NCBI GenBank assembly: GCA_965221465.1
Contig: OZ244892.1
Coordinates: forward strand, 2,914,001-2,978,000
DNA: 64,000 nt
Direction: 5' to 3'
Source of the DNA: Azophilus sp965221465
GTDB taxonomy: Bacteria > Pseudomonadota > Gammaproteobacteria > Pseudomonadales > Azotimanducaceae
Shown here: positions 9,013 to 16,671 of the stretch, piece by piece
Layout of the letters: each line of letters begins with the position of its first letter
How positions within the stretch are numbered: position 1 is the first letter of the stretch
Program-made: the position numbers and the translations under genes
Notes under the pieces: generated by a model
The model's database searches: none
What the model saw: the letters and a program-made list of their open reading frames with translations, nothing else
Told to the model about the DNA's origin: nothing

Positions 9013-9753
9013 TCATGCCGTACCCGAATCGATGGCGTCGATCACGCCCTCGACCCATCCCCGGGCCTCCCGGTCGCTGCCGAGATCAGCCACGAACTCC
9101 TGGCCCCGCCCCACGGTATGCAGCACATCCGACCCTTCCCACCGGTCCCGGCGCCCATGATAGGTCAGCCCCGTTTGCCGCAACCAGTCGGGCACCCGCC
9201 AGCGGCTGACGAGCCCTCCCGGCCAGGAGAGCCGCAGTTCGGCAGCCGCCCTTACCGCCCTCGCCCCCGGGCCGACGTACAGACAATTGTTGTTCGGCCA
9301 GCGGCCGATCGTGTGCGGATGACGAATCCCGAACCCGTCCGGCTGTGCGGCCCGCCTGGGGTCGGCGCCAACCAGGAGCCGCTTCTGCACGCGCAGGAAA
9401 CCGAATATCCGATGATGGCGGTCGCTGCCATCGAGTTCCGAATACAGCCCGAAGAACAGGAACACATCGCCCACCGAAACGCCGTTGTTGGCCAGATGCG
9501 TCTGCGCCGCCCCGGCCTGCCCGAAGGCGCACCGCCCATTCTCGAACATCGGATCGCAGTGGCAGAGGCTCGGGCCGGCAATCCTGCCTGCCGTGACCCG
9601 CTCCACCAGTGCGCCGAGCCCCAGATCGTCATAGGTGGTGCGGGAGCGTTGCCGCGCAGGAATCGGCAGGCTCACCGGAACCCCGTCGACGATGGGCGAC
9701 GGAGCCCCGCCCGCAGCGCTGTCGAATCCCTTGCGGCTGAATACCAGCTTCAT
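9013..9753 (-). CDS. Nmad3-like putative nucleotide-modification-associated protein
   Basis: 246 residues starting MKLVFSRKGFDSAAGGAPSP, followed by VDGVPVSLPIP and a CHCDP motif near residue 60. This opening (M-K-x-x-x-SRKGFDS-x-x-GG-x-PSPI) matches what I recall of the Nmad3 family, proposed from comparative genomics to act with modified DNA bases or nucleotides. The biochemical activity of the family is not established. No base-modifying enzyme, nuclease or phage gene lies next to it; its neighbours are acuI and a divergent glycosyltransferase. It is a soluble protein with no signal peptide. Family assignment is from memory of the motif, not a search. Confidence 0.6.
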   Translation of the reverse strand: MKLVFSRKGFDSAAGGAPSPIVDGVPVSLPIPARQRSRTTYDDLGLGALVERVTAGRIAGPSLCHCDPMFENGRCAFGQAGAAQTHLANNGVSVGDVFLFFGLYSELDGSDRHHRIFGFLRVQKRLLVGADPRRAAQPDGFGIRHPHTIGRWPNNNCLYVGPGARAVRAAAELRLSWPGGLVSRWRVPDWLRQTGLTYHGRRDRWEGSDVLHTVGRGQEFVADLGSDREARGWVEGVIDAIDSGTA

Positions 9754-9905
9754 GCTACACCGGACGCCCGTCGATGCAGGGCTTTGATCAAAGCGGACAC
9801 TTTACCTGTTCTTCACGGAGCGGCACGGATGACTTTCCCCACCGGGTTCCTTAATGTACGTTGAATCGATCCCGGAGTCGGCGGAAACGGCGGAATCAGC
9901 GCCCG

Positions 9906-10946
9906 ATGCGAATCCTGATAGTCAGCGATGCCTGGTACCCGCAATTGAACGGCGTGGTGCGGGCGCTCGCGACCACCCGCGACCGGCTGGCGGGCCTCGG
10001 CCACGAGGTGGAGGTGATCGGGCCCGAACGATTCCGAAGCATGCCCTGTCCCACCTATCCCGAGATTCGTCTGGCGCTCACGACGCCGGGGCGCGTCGGG
10101 CGCCTGATCGAACAGTTTGCCCCCGATGCCGTACATCTGGCTACCGAGGGCCCGCTCGGCTGGTGCGCCCGGCACTGGCTCGAGCGGCGCCGCATTCCCT
10201 TCACCACCTCGTTTCACACCATGTTTCCGCTCTACCTGAAGCTCCGTGCCGGTATACCGGAAAGCTGGTCGTTCGCGCTGCTGCGCCTCTTCCACAACGG
10301 GGCCGTACGCACCATGTATTCGACGGAAACCCTGCGCTCGGTGCTGGCGCGCCAGGGGTTCCAATCGCTTGCCCAATGGGTTCGGGGCGTGGATACCGAC
10401 CTGTTTCGCCCCGTGCCGCCCGCAGACCTAGAGTTGCCCCGCCCCATTCTCATGTACGTCGGGCGACTGGCCGTGGAAAAGAACCTCGATGCCTTCCTCG
10501 AACTGGACACTCCGGGCTCGAAGGTACTCGTCGGCGATGGACCGCAGCGCACGGCGCTGGAATCGCGTTACCCCGACGCGACCTTTCCCGGCCCCCGATT
10601 CGGTGAGGAACTGGTCGCCCATTACTGCGCGGCCGATGTCCTGGTATTCCCTTCGAAGACCGATACCCTGGGCCTGGTGATGCTGGAAGCAATGGCCTGT
10701 GGCGTCCCGGTGGCGGCGTTGCCGGTACCCGGGCCGAACGACGTCGTCGGCGACAGCGGCGCGGGCGCGCTGGACAACGACCTGGGCGCGGCGATCCGGG
10801 CTGCCCTCGCGATCGATTCGCAGGTCTGCCGGCAGCACGCGCTGCGCCACACCTGGGACGTTTCCGCCCTTCAGTTCCTTAACAACCTGGAGCCGGTCCG
10901 CCTGAAACAGTCTGCGGGCGCTGTCCGTGAAGGAGGAACCGCTTGA
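9906..10946 (+). CDS. GT4-family glycosyltransferase (lipid or SqdX-like)
   Basis: 346 residues with two Rossmann-like halves. The N-terminal MRILIVSDAWYPQLNGVVRA is the standard GT4 acceptor-domain opening. The C-terminal donor site includes YVGRLAVEKNLDAFLEL and VFPSKTDTLGLVMLEAMACG (the E-x7-E type motif). Related enzymes transfer mannose, glucuronate or sulfoquinovose to diacylglycerol. The TGA overlaps the TTG start of sqdB, so the pair is translationally coupled. This suggests it uses the UDP-sulfoquinovose made by SqdB, as cyanobacterial SqdX does, but the protein alone could equally be a GDP-mannose-dependent lipid mannosyltransferase. I start at ATG 9906; an ATG 45 bp upstream adds a basic leader. 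Confidence 0.82.
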   Translation: MRILIVSDAWYPQLNGVVRALATTRDRLAGLGHEVEVIGPERFRSMPCPTYPEIRLALTTPGRVGRLIEQFAPDAVHLATEGPLGWCARHWLERRRIPFTTSFHTMFPLYLKLRAGIPESWSFALLRLFHNGAVRTMYSTETLRSVLARQGFQSLAQWVRGVDTDLFRPVPPADLELPRPILMYVGRLAVEKNLDAFLELDTPGSKVLVGDGPQRTALESRYPDATFPGPRFGEELVAHYCAADVLVFPSKTDTLGLVMLEAMACGVPVAALPVPGPNDVVGDSGAGALDNDLGAAIRAALAIDSQVCRQHALRHTWDVSALQFLNNLEPVRLKQSAGAVREGGTA

Positions 10947-12163
10947 GAATTCTGGTACTGGGGGGCGACGGTTTCTGCGGTTGGCCCACTTCCCTGCACC
11001 TCTCCATGCAGGGCCACGAGGTCACGGTGGTGGACAACCTCTCGAGGCGCAACATCGACAACGAACTGCAGGTACAGAGCCTGACCCCGATCCGTTCCAT
11101 CACCACCCGGCTCGGCGCCTGGAACGAGATTACCGGCAGGAACATCGCCTACGAACGGCTCGATGTGGCCACCGAATACGACCGGCTGCTGAACCTGCTG
11201 CGCGAGCGGCGCCCCCACGGCATCGTGCACTTCGCCGAGCAGCGGGCAGCCCCCTATTCCATGAAATCGTCCTGGCACAAGCGCTACACGGTGGACAACA
11301 ACCTCAATGCCACCAACAACGTGCTGGCCGCCATCGTCGAATCCGGCCTGGACATCCACCTCGTGCATCTGGGCACCATGGGCGTTTACGGCTACTCGTC
11401 GACGGGGGTGAAGCTGCCCGAGGGTTACCTCACCGTGAAGATGACCGCCGGCGACGGCGCCGAGGTGGAGCAGGAAATCCTCTACCCGGCAAACCCCGGC
11501 AGCATCTACCACATGACCAAGACCCAGGATCAGCTCTTCTTCGCGTTCTACAGCAAGAACGACGGGGTCCGCATCACCGACCTGCACCAGGGCATCGTCT
11601 GGGGGACGCAGACCCGGGAGACGCGCCTGGACGAACGCCTGATCAACCGCTTCGACTACGATGGCGACTACGGCACCGTGCTGAACCGCTTCCTGATGCA
11701 GGCCGCCATCGACTACCCCCTGACGGTGCATGGCAGCGGCGGGCAGACCCGGGCCTTCATTCACATCCAGGACACGGTGCGCTGCATCGAACTCGCCATC
11801 GGCAACCCCCCCGCTCGGGGCGATCGGGTGAAGATCCTGAACCAGTTGACCGAGGTACACCGCCTGATCGACCTGGCAAATCTGGTGGCGGAACTGACCG
11901 GCGCCCGGATCGAGCACGTGCCCAATCCGCGCAAGGAATCCGATGCCAACGAACTCGAGGCGACCAACACGGGGCTTCTGAACCTGGGGCTCGATCCCAC
12001 CACGCTGCGCGAAGGGCTCCTGACCGAAGTGACCGACATCGCCCGTCGTTACGCCTCGCGCTGCGACCGCCAACGCATTCCCTGCGTCTCCCACTGGACC
12101 CGGGACATCGCGGAATCGGAAGGGCCGGCACAGCGCACCATCGGTGCTCCAGCCGAGCGATGA
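10943..12163 (+). CDS. sqdB: UDP-sulfoquinovose synthase SqdB
   Basis: A 406-residue extended SDR protein closely resembling plant SQD1 and bacterial SqdB, which convert UDP-glucose and sulfite to UDP-sulfoquinovose using tightly bound NAD. Features: N-terminal GGDGFCGWPTSLHLS; ESLTP-like SLTPIRSI; HFAEQRAAPYSMKSS; catalytic region KLGTMG-like HLGTMGVYGYSS with the SIYHMTKTQDQ tyrosine motif; DLHQGIVWGTQT; and the YGKGGQTR-like HGSGGQTRAFIHIQDTV. It starts at TTG 10943 inside the stop of the upstream glycosyltransferase, with a strong AGGAGG at 10931-10936. A coupled glycosyltransferase suggests sulfolipid or sulfoquinovose glycan synthesis. No sqdA, sqdC or sqdD is visible. Confidence 0.92.
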   Translation: MRILVLGGDGFCGWPTSLHLSMQGHEVTVVDNLSRRNIDNELQVQSLTPIRSITTRLGAWNEITGRNIAYERLDVATEYDRLLNLLRERRPHGIVHFAEQRAAPYSMKSSWHKRYTVDNNLNATNNVLAAIVESGLDIHLVHLGTMGVYGYSSTGVKLPEGYLTVKMTAGDGAEVEQEILYPANPGSIYHMTKTQDQLFFAFYSKNDGVRITDLHQGIVWGTQTRETRLDERLINRFDYDGDYGTVLNRFLMQAAIDYPLTVHGSGGQTRAFIHIQDTVRCIELAIGNPPARGDRVKILNQLTEVHRLIDLANLVAELTGARIEHVPNPRKESDANELEATNTGLLNLGLDPTTLREGLLTEVTDIARRYASRCDRQRIPCVSHWTRDIAESEGPAQRTIGAPAER

Positions 12164-12242
12164 GCGGGACGGGAGACGGCCGGGGTGTCGCCCAAAGGGC
12201 GCAGACTGGCGCAACGGCGTCGGGAGGGCCACAATTCCAGGG

Positions 12243-12286
12243 CTTGGGACATATCGAGAACTCGGGACATTCAAGGCTCGGGATAC
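12243..12286 (+). promoter_or_regulatory. Three direct repeats (CTYGGGAYAY) upstream of aauB
   Basis: CTTGGGACAT at 12243, CTCGGGACAT at 12261 and CTCGGGATAC at 12277 recur at 18- and 16-bp steps in the 153-bp gap between sqdB and aauB, ending 30 bp before the aauB start. Same-strand repeats at about 1.5-turn spacing could bind an activator of the amine dehydrogenase operon. Function is inferred from position only. Confidence 0.4.
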
Positions 12287-12316
12287 AGCAAGAATCGCAA
12301 TGAGGAGGATCGGAAC

Positions 12317-13486
12317 ATGACGCCACTCTCGAAGGTCTGGCAAAAGCCCGCGCTGGCGGTGGCCATGCTCGCAGCCGCGGCCGGCCATGCGGAGGATTTC
12401 CGCCCCGAGCCCCTCGGGCAGATCGATTCGCTGCCCGCCGTTTACCCCGACCACTGGCTGGTGCTGCACGACGCCACCTTCTTTCACATGCGCGAGGGCA
12501 GGTTCCTGTTCGTCGACCCCGATGCGGAAAGCACCACAGGCCAGGTGCGCGGCATGGTCTCGGCAAACTTCATCGCACACTACGAGCAGAACCCGACCCG
12601 AAACGAGCATTACGTGATCGAATCGTTCTTCTCCCGGGGAGGCCGCGGCGGCGACCGTACCGACGTGGTAACGATTTACGACACGGCGAGCCTGGACGTG
12701 GCCGGAGAAGTCGTGATCCCGCCGAGGAAGCTCAGTTCCATGCCGGAGATCTTCGGCACCGCTTTGATCGCCGGCGGCAGGCTGCTGGTGGTCTACAACT
12801 TTGCGCCCGGCCAGTCCATCAGCGTGGTAGACCTCGAGAAACGCGAATTCGTGGCGGAATACCCGATATCCGGCTGCGCCCTGGTCATTCCCACCCGCGA
12901 TACCGGCGTTACCTCGCTCTGCAGCGACGGCGCCTTGCTCACCACGGTGCTGACCGCAGAAGGGGAACTCGCCGCCAGTCACCGCACCGAACCGATCATG
13001 AATGCGGACGACCCCATGTTCGAGAAGGCGGCCATCATCGATGGCGTGGCCTGGTTTCCGACGTTCAACGGCAACGTGGTACCCGTCGACCTCAGCGGCG
13101 AGGCCGCCGCCCCCGGCGAGCCCTGGTCCCTCGTGAGCGCCGAGGAACGGGCGGCGGGTTGGCGACCCGGCGGCTGGCAACTGGTCGCCTCCGACAGGAA
13201 CGGCCGGTTCTACGTGCTGATGAACCCCGATGGAAAGGAAGGCAGCCACAAGGACGGAGGCAGCGAAACCTGGGTCTTCGATGTCGACACCAGGGAGCGC
13301 GTCGCACGCATTCCGATGCCGAAATGGGCAATCTCCATCGGTGTCAACAGTGCCGAGCGGCCGTTGCTGGTGGTGACCAACGGCGAGTTTGCCCTGGAGA
13401 CCTACGACGCGCTGTCCGGCGACTTTATCAAGACCCTGGCCGTGGATACGCAGACCGTCTTCGTGACACGGGGCATGCGTCAGTGA
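12317..13486 (+). CDS. aauB: TTQ amine dehydrogenase heavy (beta-propeller) subunit
   Basis: A 389-residue heavy subunit of a periplasmic methylamine/aromatic-amine dehydrogenase. The N-terminus has a Sec-type signal (KPALAVAMLAAAAGHA, cleavage near residue 25), followed by seven-bladed propeller repeats containing the family segments WLVLHDATFFHM, MVSANF, IIPPRKLSS-like IPPRKLSSMPEIFG and GSHKDGGSETWVFD. GAGGAG at 12302 is its ribosome site. It heads a gene order B-E-D-A plus a small cytochrome c, identical to the aauBEDA-orf2 order of Alcaligenes faecalis aromatic amine dehydrogenase. That favours an aromatic rather than methylamine substrate, though sequence alone does not settle it. Confidence 0.88.
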   Translation: MTPLSKVWQKPALAVAMLAAAAGHAEDFRPEPLGQIDSLPAVYPDHWLVLHDATFFHMREGRFLFVDPDAESTTGQVRGMVSANFIAHYEQNPTRNEHYVIESFFSRGGRGGDRTDVVTIYDTASLDVAGEVVIPPRKLSSMPEIFGTALIAGGRLLVVYNFAPGQSISVVDLEKREFVAEYPISGCALVIPTRDTGVTSLCSDGALLTTVLTAEGELAASHRTEPIMNADDPMFEKAAIIDGVAWFPTFNGNVVPVDLSGEAAAPGEPWSLVSAEERAAGWRPGGWQLVASDRNGRFYVLMNPDGKEGSHKDGGSETWVFDVDTRERVARIPMPKWAISIGVNSAERPLLVVTNGEFALETYDALSGDFIKTLAVDTQTVFVTRGMRQ

Positions 13487-14028
13487 GCGATGCCCTCGCC
13501 CTGGCGTCCGGGTGGGCCCTGGCCGGCATCTTTCTTTGGGCTGCGGCCCACAAGGTGCGTAATCGTCTGGCGTTCCGGGCCATTCTCGGACAATACGGGC
13601 TGATGCCCGAATCGCTGGTCGGCATCGTCGCCCCCATGATCGTCGCCGCGGAAATTGCTGCCGCGCTGGCGCTCCTGGTCCCGGCGGGGACGATCCCCGG
13701 CGTGCCGACCGCATCGTTGGCGGCGCTCTTGCTGTGCGTTTATTGCGGCGCCATCGCCGTCAACCTGATGCGCGGCAGAACCGCCATCGATTGTGGCTGC
13801 GGCGGCGAACCGACACCCCTGTCCGGGTGGCTGCTTGTCCGCAACGGCCTGCTGCTCGGCCTTGTTTTCCCGGCCGGCACGAACGCCACCCACGGTCTGA
13901 CCGCGGGCCTGCTGCTGTTGGCGGCGGCACTCACCGCATTCATCTGGAGCGCCTACGCCATCGGCAACCAGTTGCTCGCGAATCGCCACCGGGCCCGGCC
14001 GATGTTGCCCGGCTGGCAGGACGGGTGA
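13483..14028 (+). CDS. aauE: MauE/AauE-type membrane maturation protein
   Basis: 181 residues starting at GTG 13483, which overlaps the aauB stop. Four or five hydrophobic helices are evident, with an IDCGCGGEPTPLSGW motif near residue 104 that is diagnostic of MauE/DoxX-like partners. In methylamine systems MauE works with the thioredoxin-like MauD in export, disulfide formation and stability of the six-disulfide light subunit; the Cys pair here would pass or receive electrons across the inner membrane. It lies directly before the MauD homologue, separated by 75 bp. Confidence 0.88.
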   Translation: MSDALALASGWALAGIFLWAAAHKVRNRLAFRAILGQYGLMPESLVGIVAPMIVAAEIAAALALLVPAGTIPGVPTASLAALLLCVYCGAIAVNLMRGRTAIDCGCGGEPTPLSGWLLVRNGLLLGLVFPAGTNATHGLTAGLLLLAAALTAFIWSAYAIGNQLLANRHRARPMLPGWQDG

Positions 14029-14103
14029 GCGATGCCCGGCAACTGTAATCCACGACCGGGTTCTGCAGCCGGCAAGGCTCGGGCAAGCTGAACGGGTCGG
14101 CCG

Positions 14104-14751
14104 ATGGAAAGTCTCCTGGTTGCATCCAACGCGATCCTGTGGGCCGCGGTACTCGCCCTGGCGCTGCTCGTTTACGCCCTGACGCGGCAGGTGGCGTCCC
14201 TGTACGCACGCATTCCCCCTGCCGGCGCGTTGACGGTGAACGAGAACCTCGTGGCGGGGGACCCGGCGCCCGAGGTCGAGGTGCACGACCTGCACGGCAA
14301 CGCGTTGACCCTCGGCGGTTTGCCGCCCGACGGCGCAGAGCCGGGCAGCACCCTGATCTTCTTTCTCTCTCCGGATTGCCCCATAAGCCGCACGCTGTTG
14401 CCGGTGCTGCGCTCGTTGGCAAAGTCCGAGAGCGGGGTCGACATCGTGCTCGCGAGCGATGGCGGCACCGAGGCCGAACACGAGGCCTTTGTGCGCGAAC
14501 ACCGGCTTGCCGGCTTCCCCTACGTGCTCTCCCGCCCGCTCGGAGAAACCTACGGCATCGGCAAGCTGCCCTACGCGGTGCTGATCGGCGAGGACGGGCG
14601 CATCGCCGCCCTCGGCCTCGTCAACTCCCGCGAGCATCTCGAAAGCCTGTTCGAAGCCAGGGAACGCAAACTGGGCTCCGTGCAGGAATACATGCAGCAG
14701 AAGGAGCCGGACTTCTTCTACAATGCGCAATCTCGAGGAATCGACCAATGA
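14104..14751 (+). CDS. aauD: MauD/AauD thioredoxin-like maturation protein with CPIS site
   Basis: 215 residues. An N-terminal membrane anchor (SNAILWAAVLALALLVYAL, about 7-25) is followed by a periplasmic thioredoxin fold (PAPEVEVHDLHG, TLIFFLSPDCPISRTLLPVL, GKLPYAVLIGEDGRIAALG with the cis-Pro region). MauD proteins help form or isomerise the light-subunit disulfides. The active site reads CPIS here, so the second Cys of the CxxC is missing; the second MauD in this window (20330) keeps CPIC. A single-Cys site suggests an isomerase or mixed-disulfide role rather than full redox cycling, or dependence on MauE. Confidence 0.85.
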   Translation: MESLLVASNAILWAAVLALALLVYALTRQVASLYARIPPAGALTVNENLVAGDPAPEVEVHDLHGNALTLGGLPPDGAEPGSTLIFFLSPDCPISRTLLPVLRSLAKSESGVDIVLASDGGTEAEHEAFVREHRLAGFPYVLSRPLGETYGIGKLPYAVLIGEDGRIAALGLVNSREHLESLFEARERKLGSVQEYMQQKEPDFFYNAQSRGIDQ

Positions 14752-14785
14752 AATGCCCGGATGACCGGTGCGGAGGGATCGACCG

Positions 14786-15307
14786 ATGAAATATCTGGAC
14801 ACCTGGACCGAAACCGCTGCGCGCGGCATAGCCCGGCGCAGCAGCCGGCGCGGCTGGCTGAAGGGGTTGGCGGCCACCCTGGCCGGCGCCTCCGCGATGC
14901 CGCTTTTGCCCGTGGCGCGGGCAAGCTCTGCTGCCGAGTCGTCTGCTGCGGGTATCCCAGAGACCGGCGACCCGGAATCCTGCGACTACTGGCGGTACTG
15001 CGCCATCGACGGCTTTCTGTGCGGCTGCTGCGGAGGGTCGCCGTCAAGCTGCCCGCCCGGCACGGAGATGTCGCCCATCACCTGGATCGGCACCTGCCAC
15101 AACCCCGCCGACGGCAAGAATTACGTGATCTCCTACAACGACTGCTGCGGCCGTACCGGCTGCGGGCAATGCCTCTGCACCCGCAACGAGGGCGACCGGC
15201 CCATGTATCGGCCGGACAAGAACAACGACATCAACTGGTGCCTGGGAACGCAATCGGCGGTCTATCACTGCTCCACCGCAATCGTCATCGGGCTGGGGCT
15301 GGATTGA
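14786..15307 (+). CDS. aauA: TTQ amine dehydrogenase light subunit
   Basis: 173 residues with a twin-arginine leader (RRSSRRGWLKGLAA, cleaved near ARA-S), then the small, extremely Cys-rich catalytic subunit. The two tryptophans that are oxidised and cross-linked into tryptophan tryptophylquinone are evident: TWIGTC and NDINWCLGT. Catalytic-Asp regions DGFLCGCC and YNDCCG are also present, with cysteines for six disulfides. It oxidises primary amines to aldehyde and ammonia, passing electrons to a cupredoxin or cytochrome. A near-duplicate of its translation start region (a start followed by AAAT after TCGACC) occurs 36 bp upstream. It is about three-quarters identical by eye to the second light subunit at 15978. 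Confidence 0.92.
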   Translation: MKYLDTWTETAARGIARRSSRRGWLKGLAATLAGASAMPLLPVARASSAAESSAAGIPETGDPESCDYWRYCAIDGFLCGCCGGSPSSCPPGTEMSPITWIGTCHNPADGKNYVISYNDCCGRTGCGQCLCTRNEGDRPMYRPDKNNDINWCLGTQSAVYHCSTAIVIGLGLD

Positions 15308-15351
15308 ACGGCAGCGCCTCGACGACTCGGTGAATCCCGCAGGCAATTGCA

Positions 15352-15470
15352 TGCGAGTTCCGAACCCGGCGCGCCGGGACGATAACGCGCAAGAAACACC
15401 TGACGACCGCTGGGAGAGAACCGGATCGAAGGAACCGGTCCACGCATTGAAAAATTCATTAAAATCAATA
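15352..15470 (+). repeat. Dispersed repeat family A, copy 2 (internally deleted)
   Basis: Aligned with copy 4 (44335 onward), this copy keeps the left end (GCGAGTTCCGAACCCGGCGC through GAGAGAACCGG) and the right flank beginning GGATCGAAGG, but lacks the roughly 100-bp centre with both hairpin arms. It separates aauA from the cytochrome gene, and its sequence supplies the leader of that gene. Confidence 0.8.
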
Positions 15471-15926
15471 CGTTGGAGTGTTTTTTCCGCGAGTGGCGCC
15501 AAGGCTGTCGTTCTTGGGCTGCTGTTGGTTGTCGGGCCGGCAAAACCGCTCTACGCCGGGGAGCCCGTCAACGAACAGCGTGCCCGCTTCGACTACATGC
15601 TGAATTGCCAGGGCTGCCACCTGCCCCGCGGGGAGGGCGCCGGCGACGTGCCGCGCATGACCGGTTTCGTCGGTAATTTCCTGAAGGTGCCGGGTGGCCG
15701 GGAGTTCCTCGTTCAGGTACCCGGCTCCGCGAACGCCGCCCTCGACGATGCCCGGCTGGCCGAACTGCTCAACTGGATGCTTGCGGAGATCAGCCGCGAA
15801 CAGCTACCTGCCGGTTTTCGCCCTTATACGGCCGAGGAAGTGGGCCGGTACCGGGCCATGCCGCTGCACGACGTGCTCGAGACGCGCGCGCAACTCATTC
15901 AGAAGATCGCGACCCTCCGCCACTGA
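15447..15926 (+). CDS. Small monohaem cytochrome c of the amine dehydrogenase operon
   Basis: About 159 residues from TTG 15447. A signal peptide (KAVVLGLLLVVGPAKPLYAGE) precedes a single CQGCH haem site in YMLNCQGCHLPRGEGAGDVP. A likely axial Met is in the RMTGF or NWML region. It lies directly after aauA, matching the small periplasmic monohaem cytochrome (orf-2) that follows aauA in the A. faecalis aau cluster, so it probably carries electrons from the dehydrogenase. Upstream in-frame codons come from a repeat element and are probably untranslated, although an ATG at 15351 in the repeat would add 32 residues. It converges with the second light-subunit gene 52 bp away. Confidence 0.8.
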   Translation: MKNSLKSIRWSVFSASGAKAVVLGLLLVVGPAKPLYAGEPVNEQRARFDYMLNCQGCHLPRGEGAGDVPRMTGFVGNFLKVPGGREFLVQVPGSANAALDDARLAELLNWMLAEISREQLPAGFRPYTAEEVGRYRAMPLHDVLETRAQLIQKIATLRH

Positions 15927-15977
15927 ACCTTGCTTGGGGCAAGCGGTGGGCCAGGCGTCTGGCGCCCTCGAGCGCCC

Positions 15978-16520
15978 TCAAGCGTCGTCGAGTGCTACGC
16001 CGAGAATCACGGCGGCCGAGCAATTGTAGACGCTCGATTGCGTTCCCATGCACCAGTTGATGTCGTTGTTGGCCTGTGGGCGGTAGACCGGCCGGTCGTC
16101 CTCGTTGCGGTTGCACAGGCAGCGACCGCAACTGCTCTTGCCGCAGCAGTCGTTGTAGGAAATGACGTAGTTCTTGCCGTCGGCGGGGTTGCGACAGGTG
16201 CCGATCCAGGTGATGGGAGACATCTCGGTACCCGGGGGGCAGGCATTCTGCGTGCCGCCGCAGCAACTGCACAGAAAGCCGTCGATACCGCAATAGCGCC
16301 AGTACTCGCAGGTGGAGGGATCGCCCGGGTCTTCGGGATTGCCGGTCTGTTGTGGAGGAACCGGGCCAAGGGGGCCGGTGCTCGCCCGGGCTACCGGCAA
16401 TAACGGCACGGCTCCGGCGCCGGCCAGCGCCGCGCCGAGTACCCCGAGAAATCCGCGCCGCGAACTCTGCCTGGCAACGCTCCGGGAGCGGTTTTCGATC
16501 ATGCGGTCGAACCATTTCAT
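15978..16520 (-). CDS. Second TTQ amine dehydrogenase light subunit (paralogue)
   Basis: 180 residues with a Tat-like leader (RQSSRRGFLGVLGAALAG), then the same Cys-rich catalytic core as the upstream operon: CEYWRYCGIDGFLCSCCGG, TWIGTC and NDINWCMGT. Both TTQ tryptophans and the catalytic-Asp regions are kept, so it should be active. Divergence is concentrated in the signal peptide, a Pro-rich linker after cleavage (GPVPPQQTGNPEDPGDPS) and scattered surface positions. It follows its own heavy-subunit gene on the minus strand. A second dehydrogenase with different substrate range or regulation is the simplest reading. Confidence 0.9.
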   Translation of the reverse strand: MKWFDRMIENRSRSVARQSSRRGFLGVLGAALAGAGAVPLLPVARASTGPLGPVPPQQTGNPEDPGDPSTCEYWRYCGIDGFLCSCCGGTQNACPPGTEMSPITWIGTCRNPADGKNYVISYNDCCGKSSCGRCLCNRNEDDRPVYRPQANNDINWCMGTQSSVYNCSAAVILGVALDDA

Positions 16521-16671
16521 CGTGTCAGTCCTGTCGGGGCACTGCCCCGGCCGTGCTGGTTTCGTGTTCCTGATTGAACAAGACGGGGTGGCAAGCGTAG
16601 TGAACACGCTCGGTGCGCAGTCGACTCGGGCGACAGCCCGATCGAAGAACCCAGGCTCTGAAACCGCGCGT

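Noticed and set aside
10871..13714. Long minus-strand open frame across sqdB and aauB
   Set aside because: Antisense to two well-identified genes, with no motif or ribosome site; explained by third-position GC bias.
14747..14790. A tiny gene starting at the first AATGAAAT before aauA
   Set aside because: It would be only about 13 codons and simply duplicates the aauA start context; noted as a local duplication.
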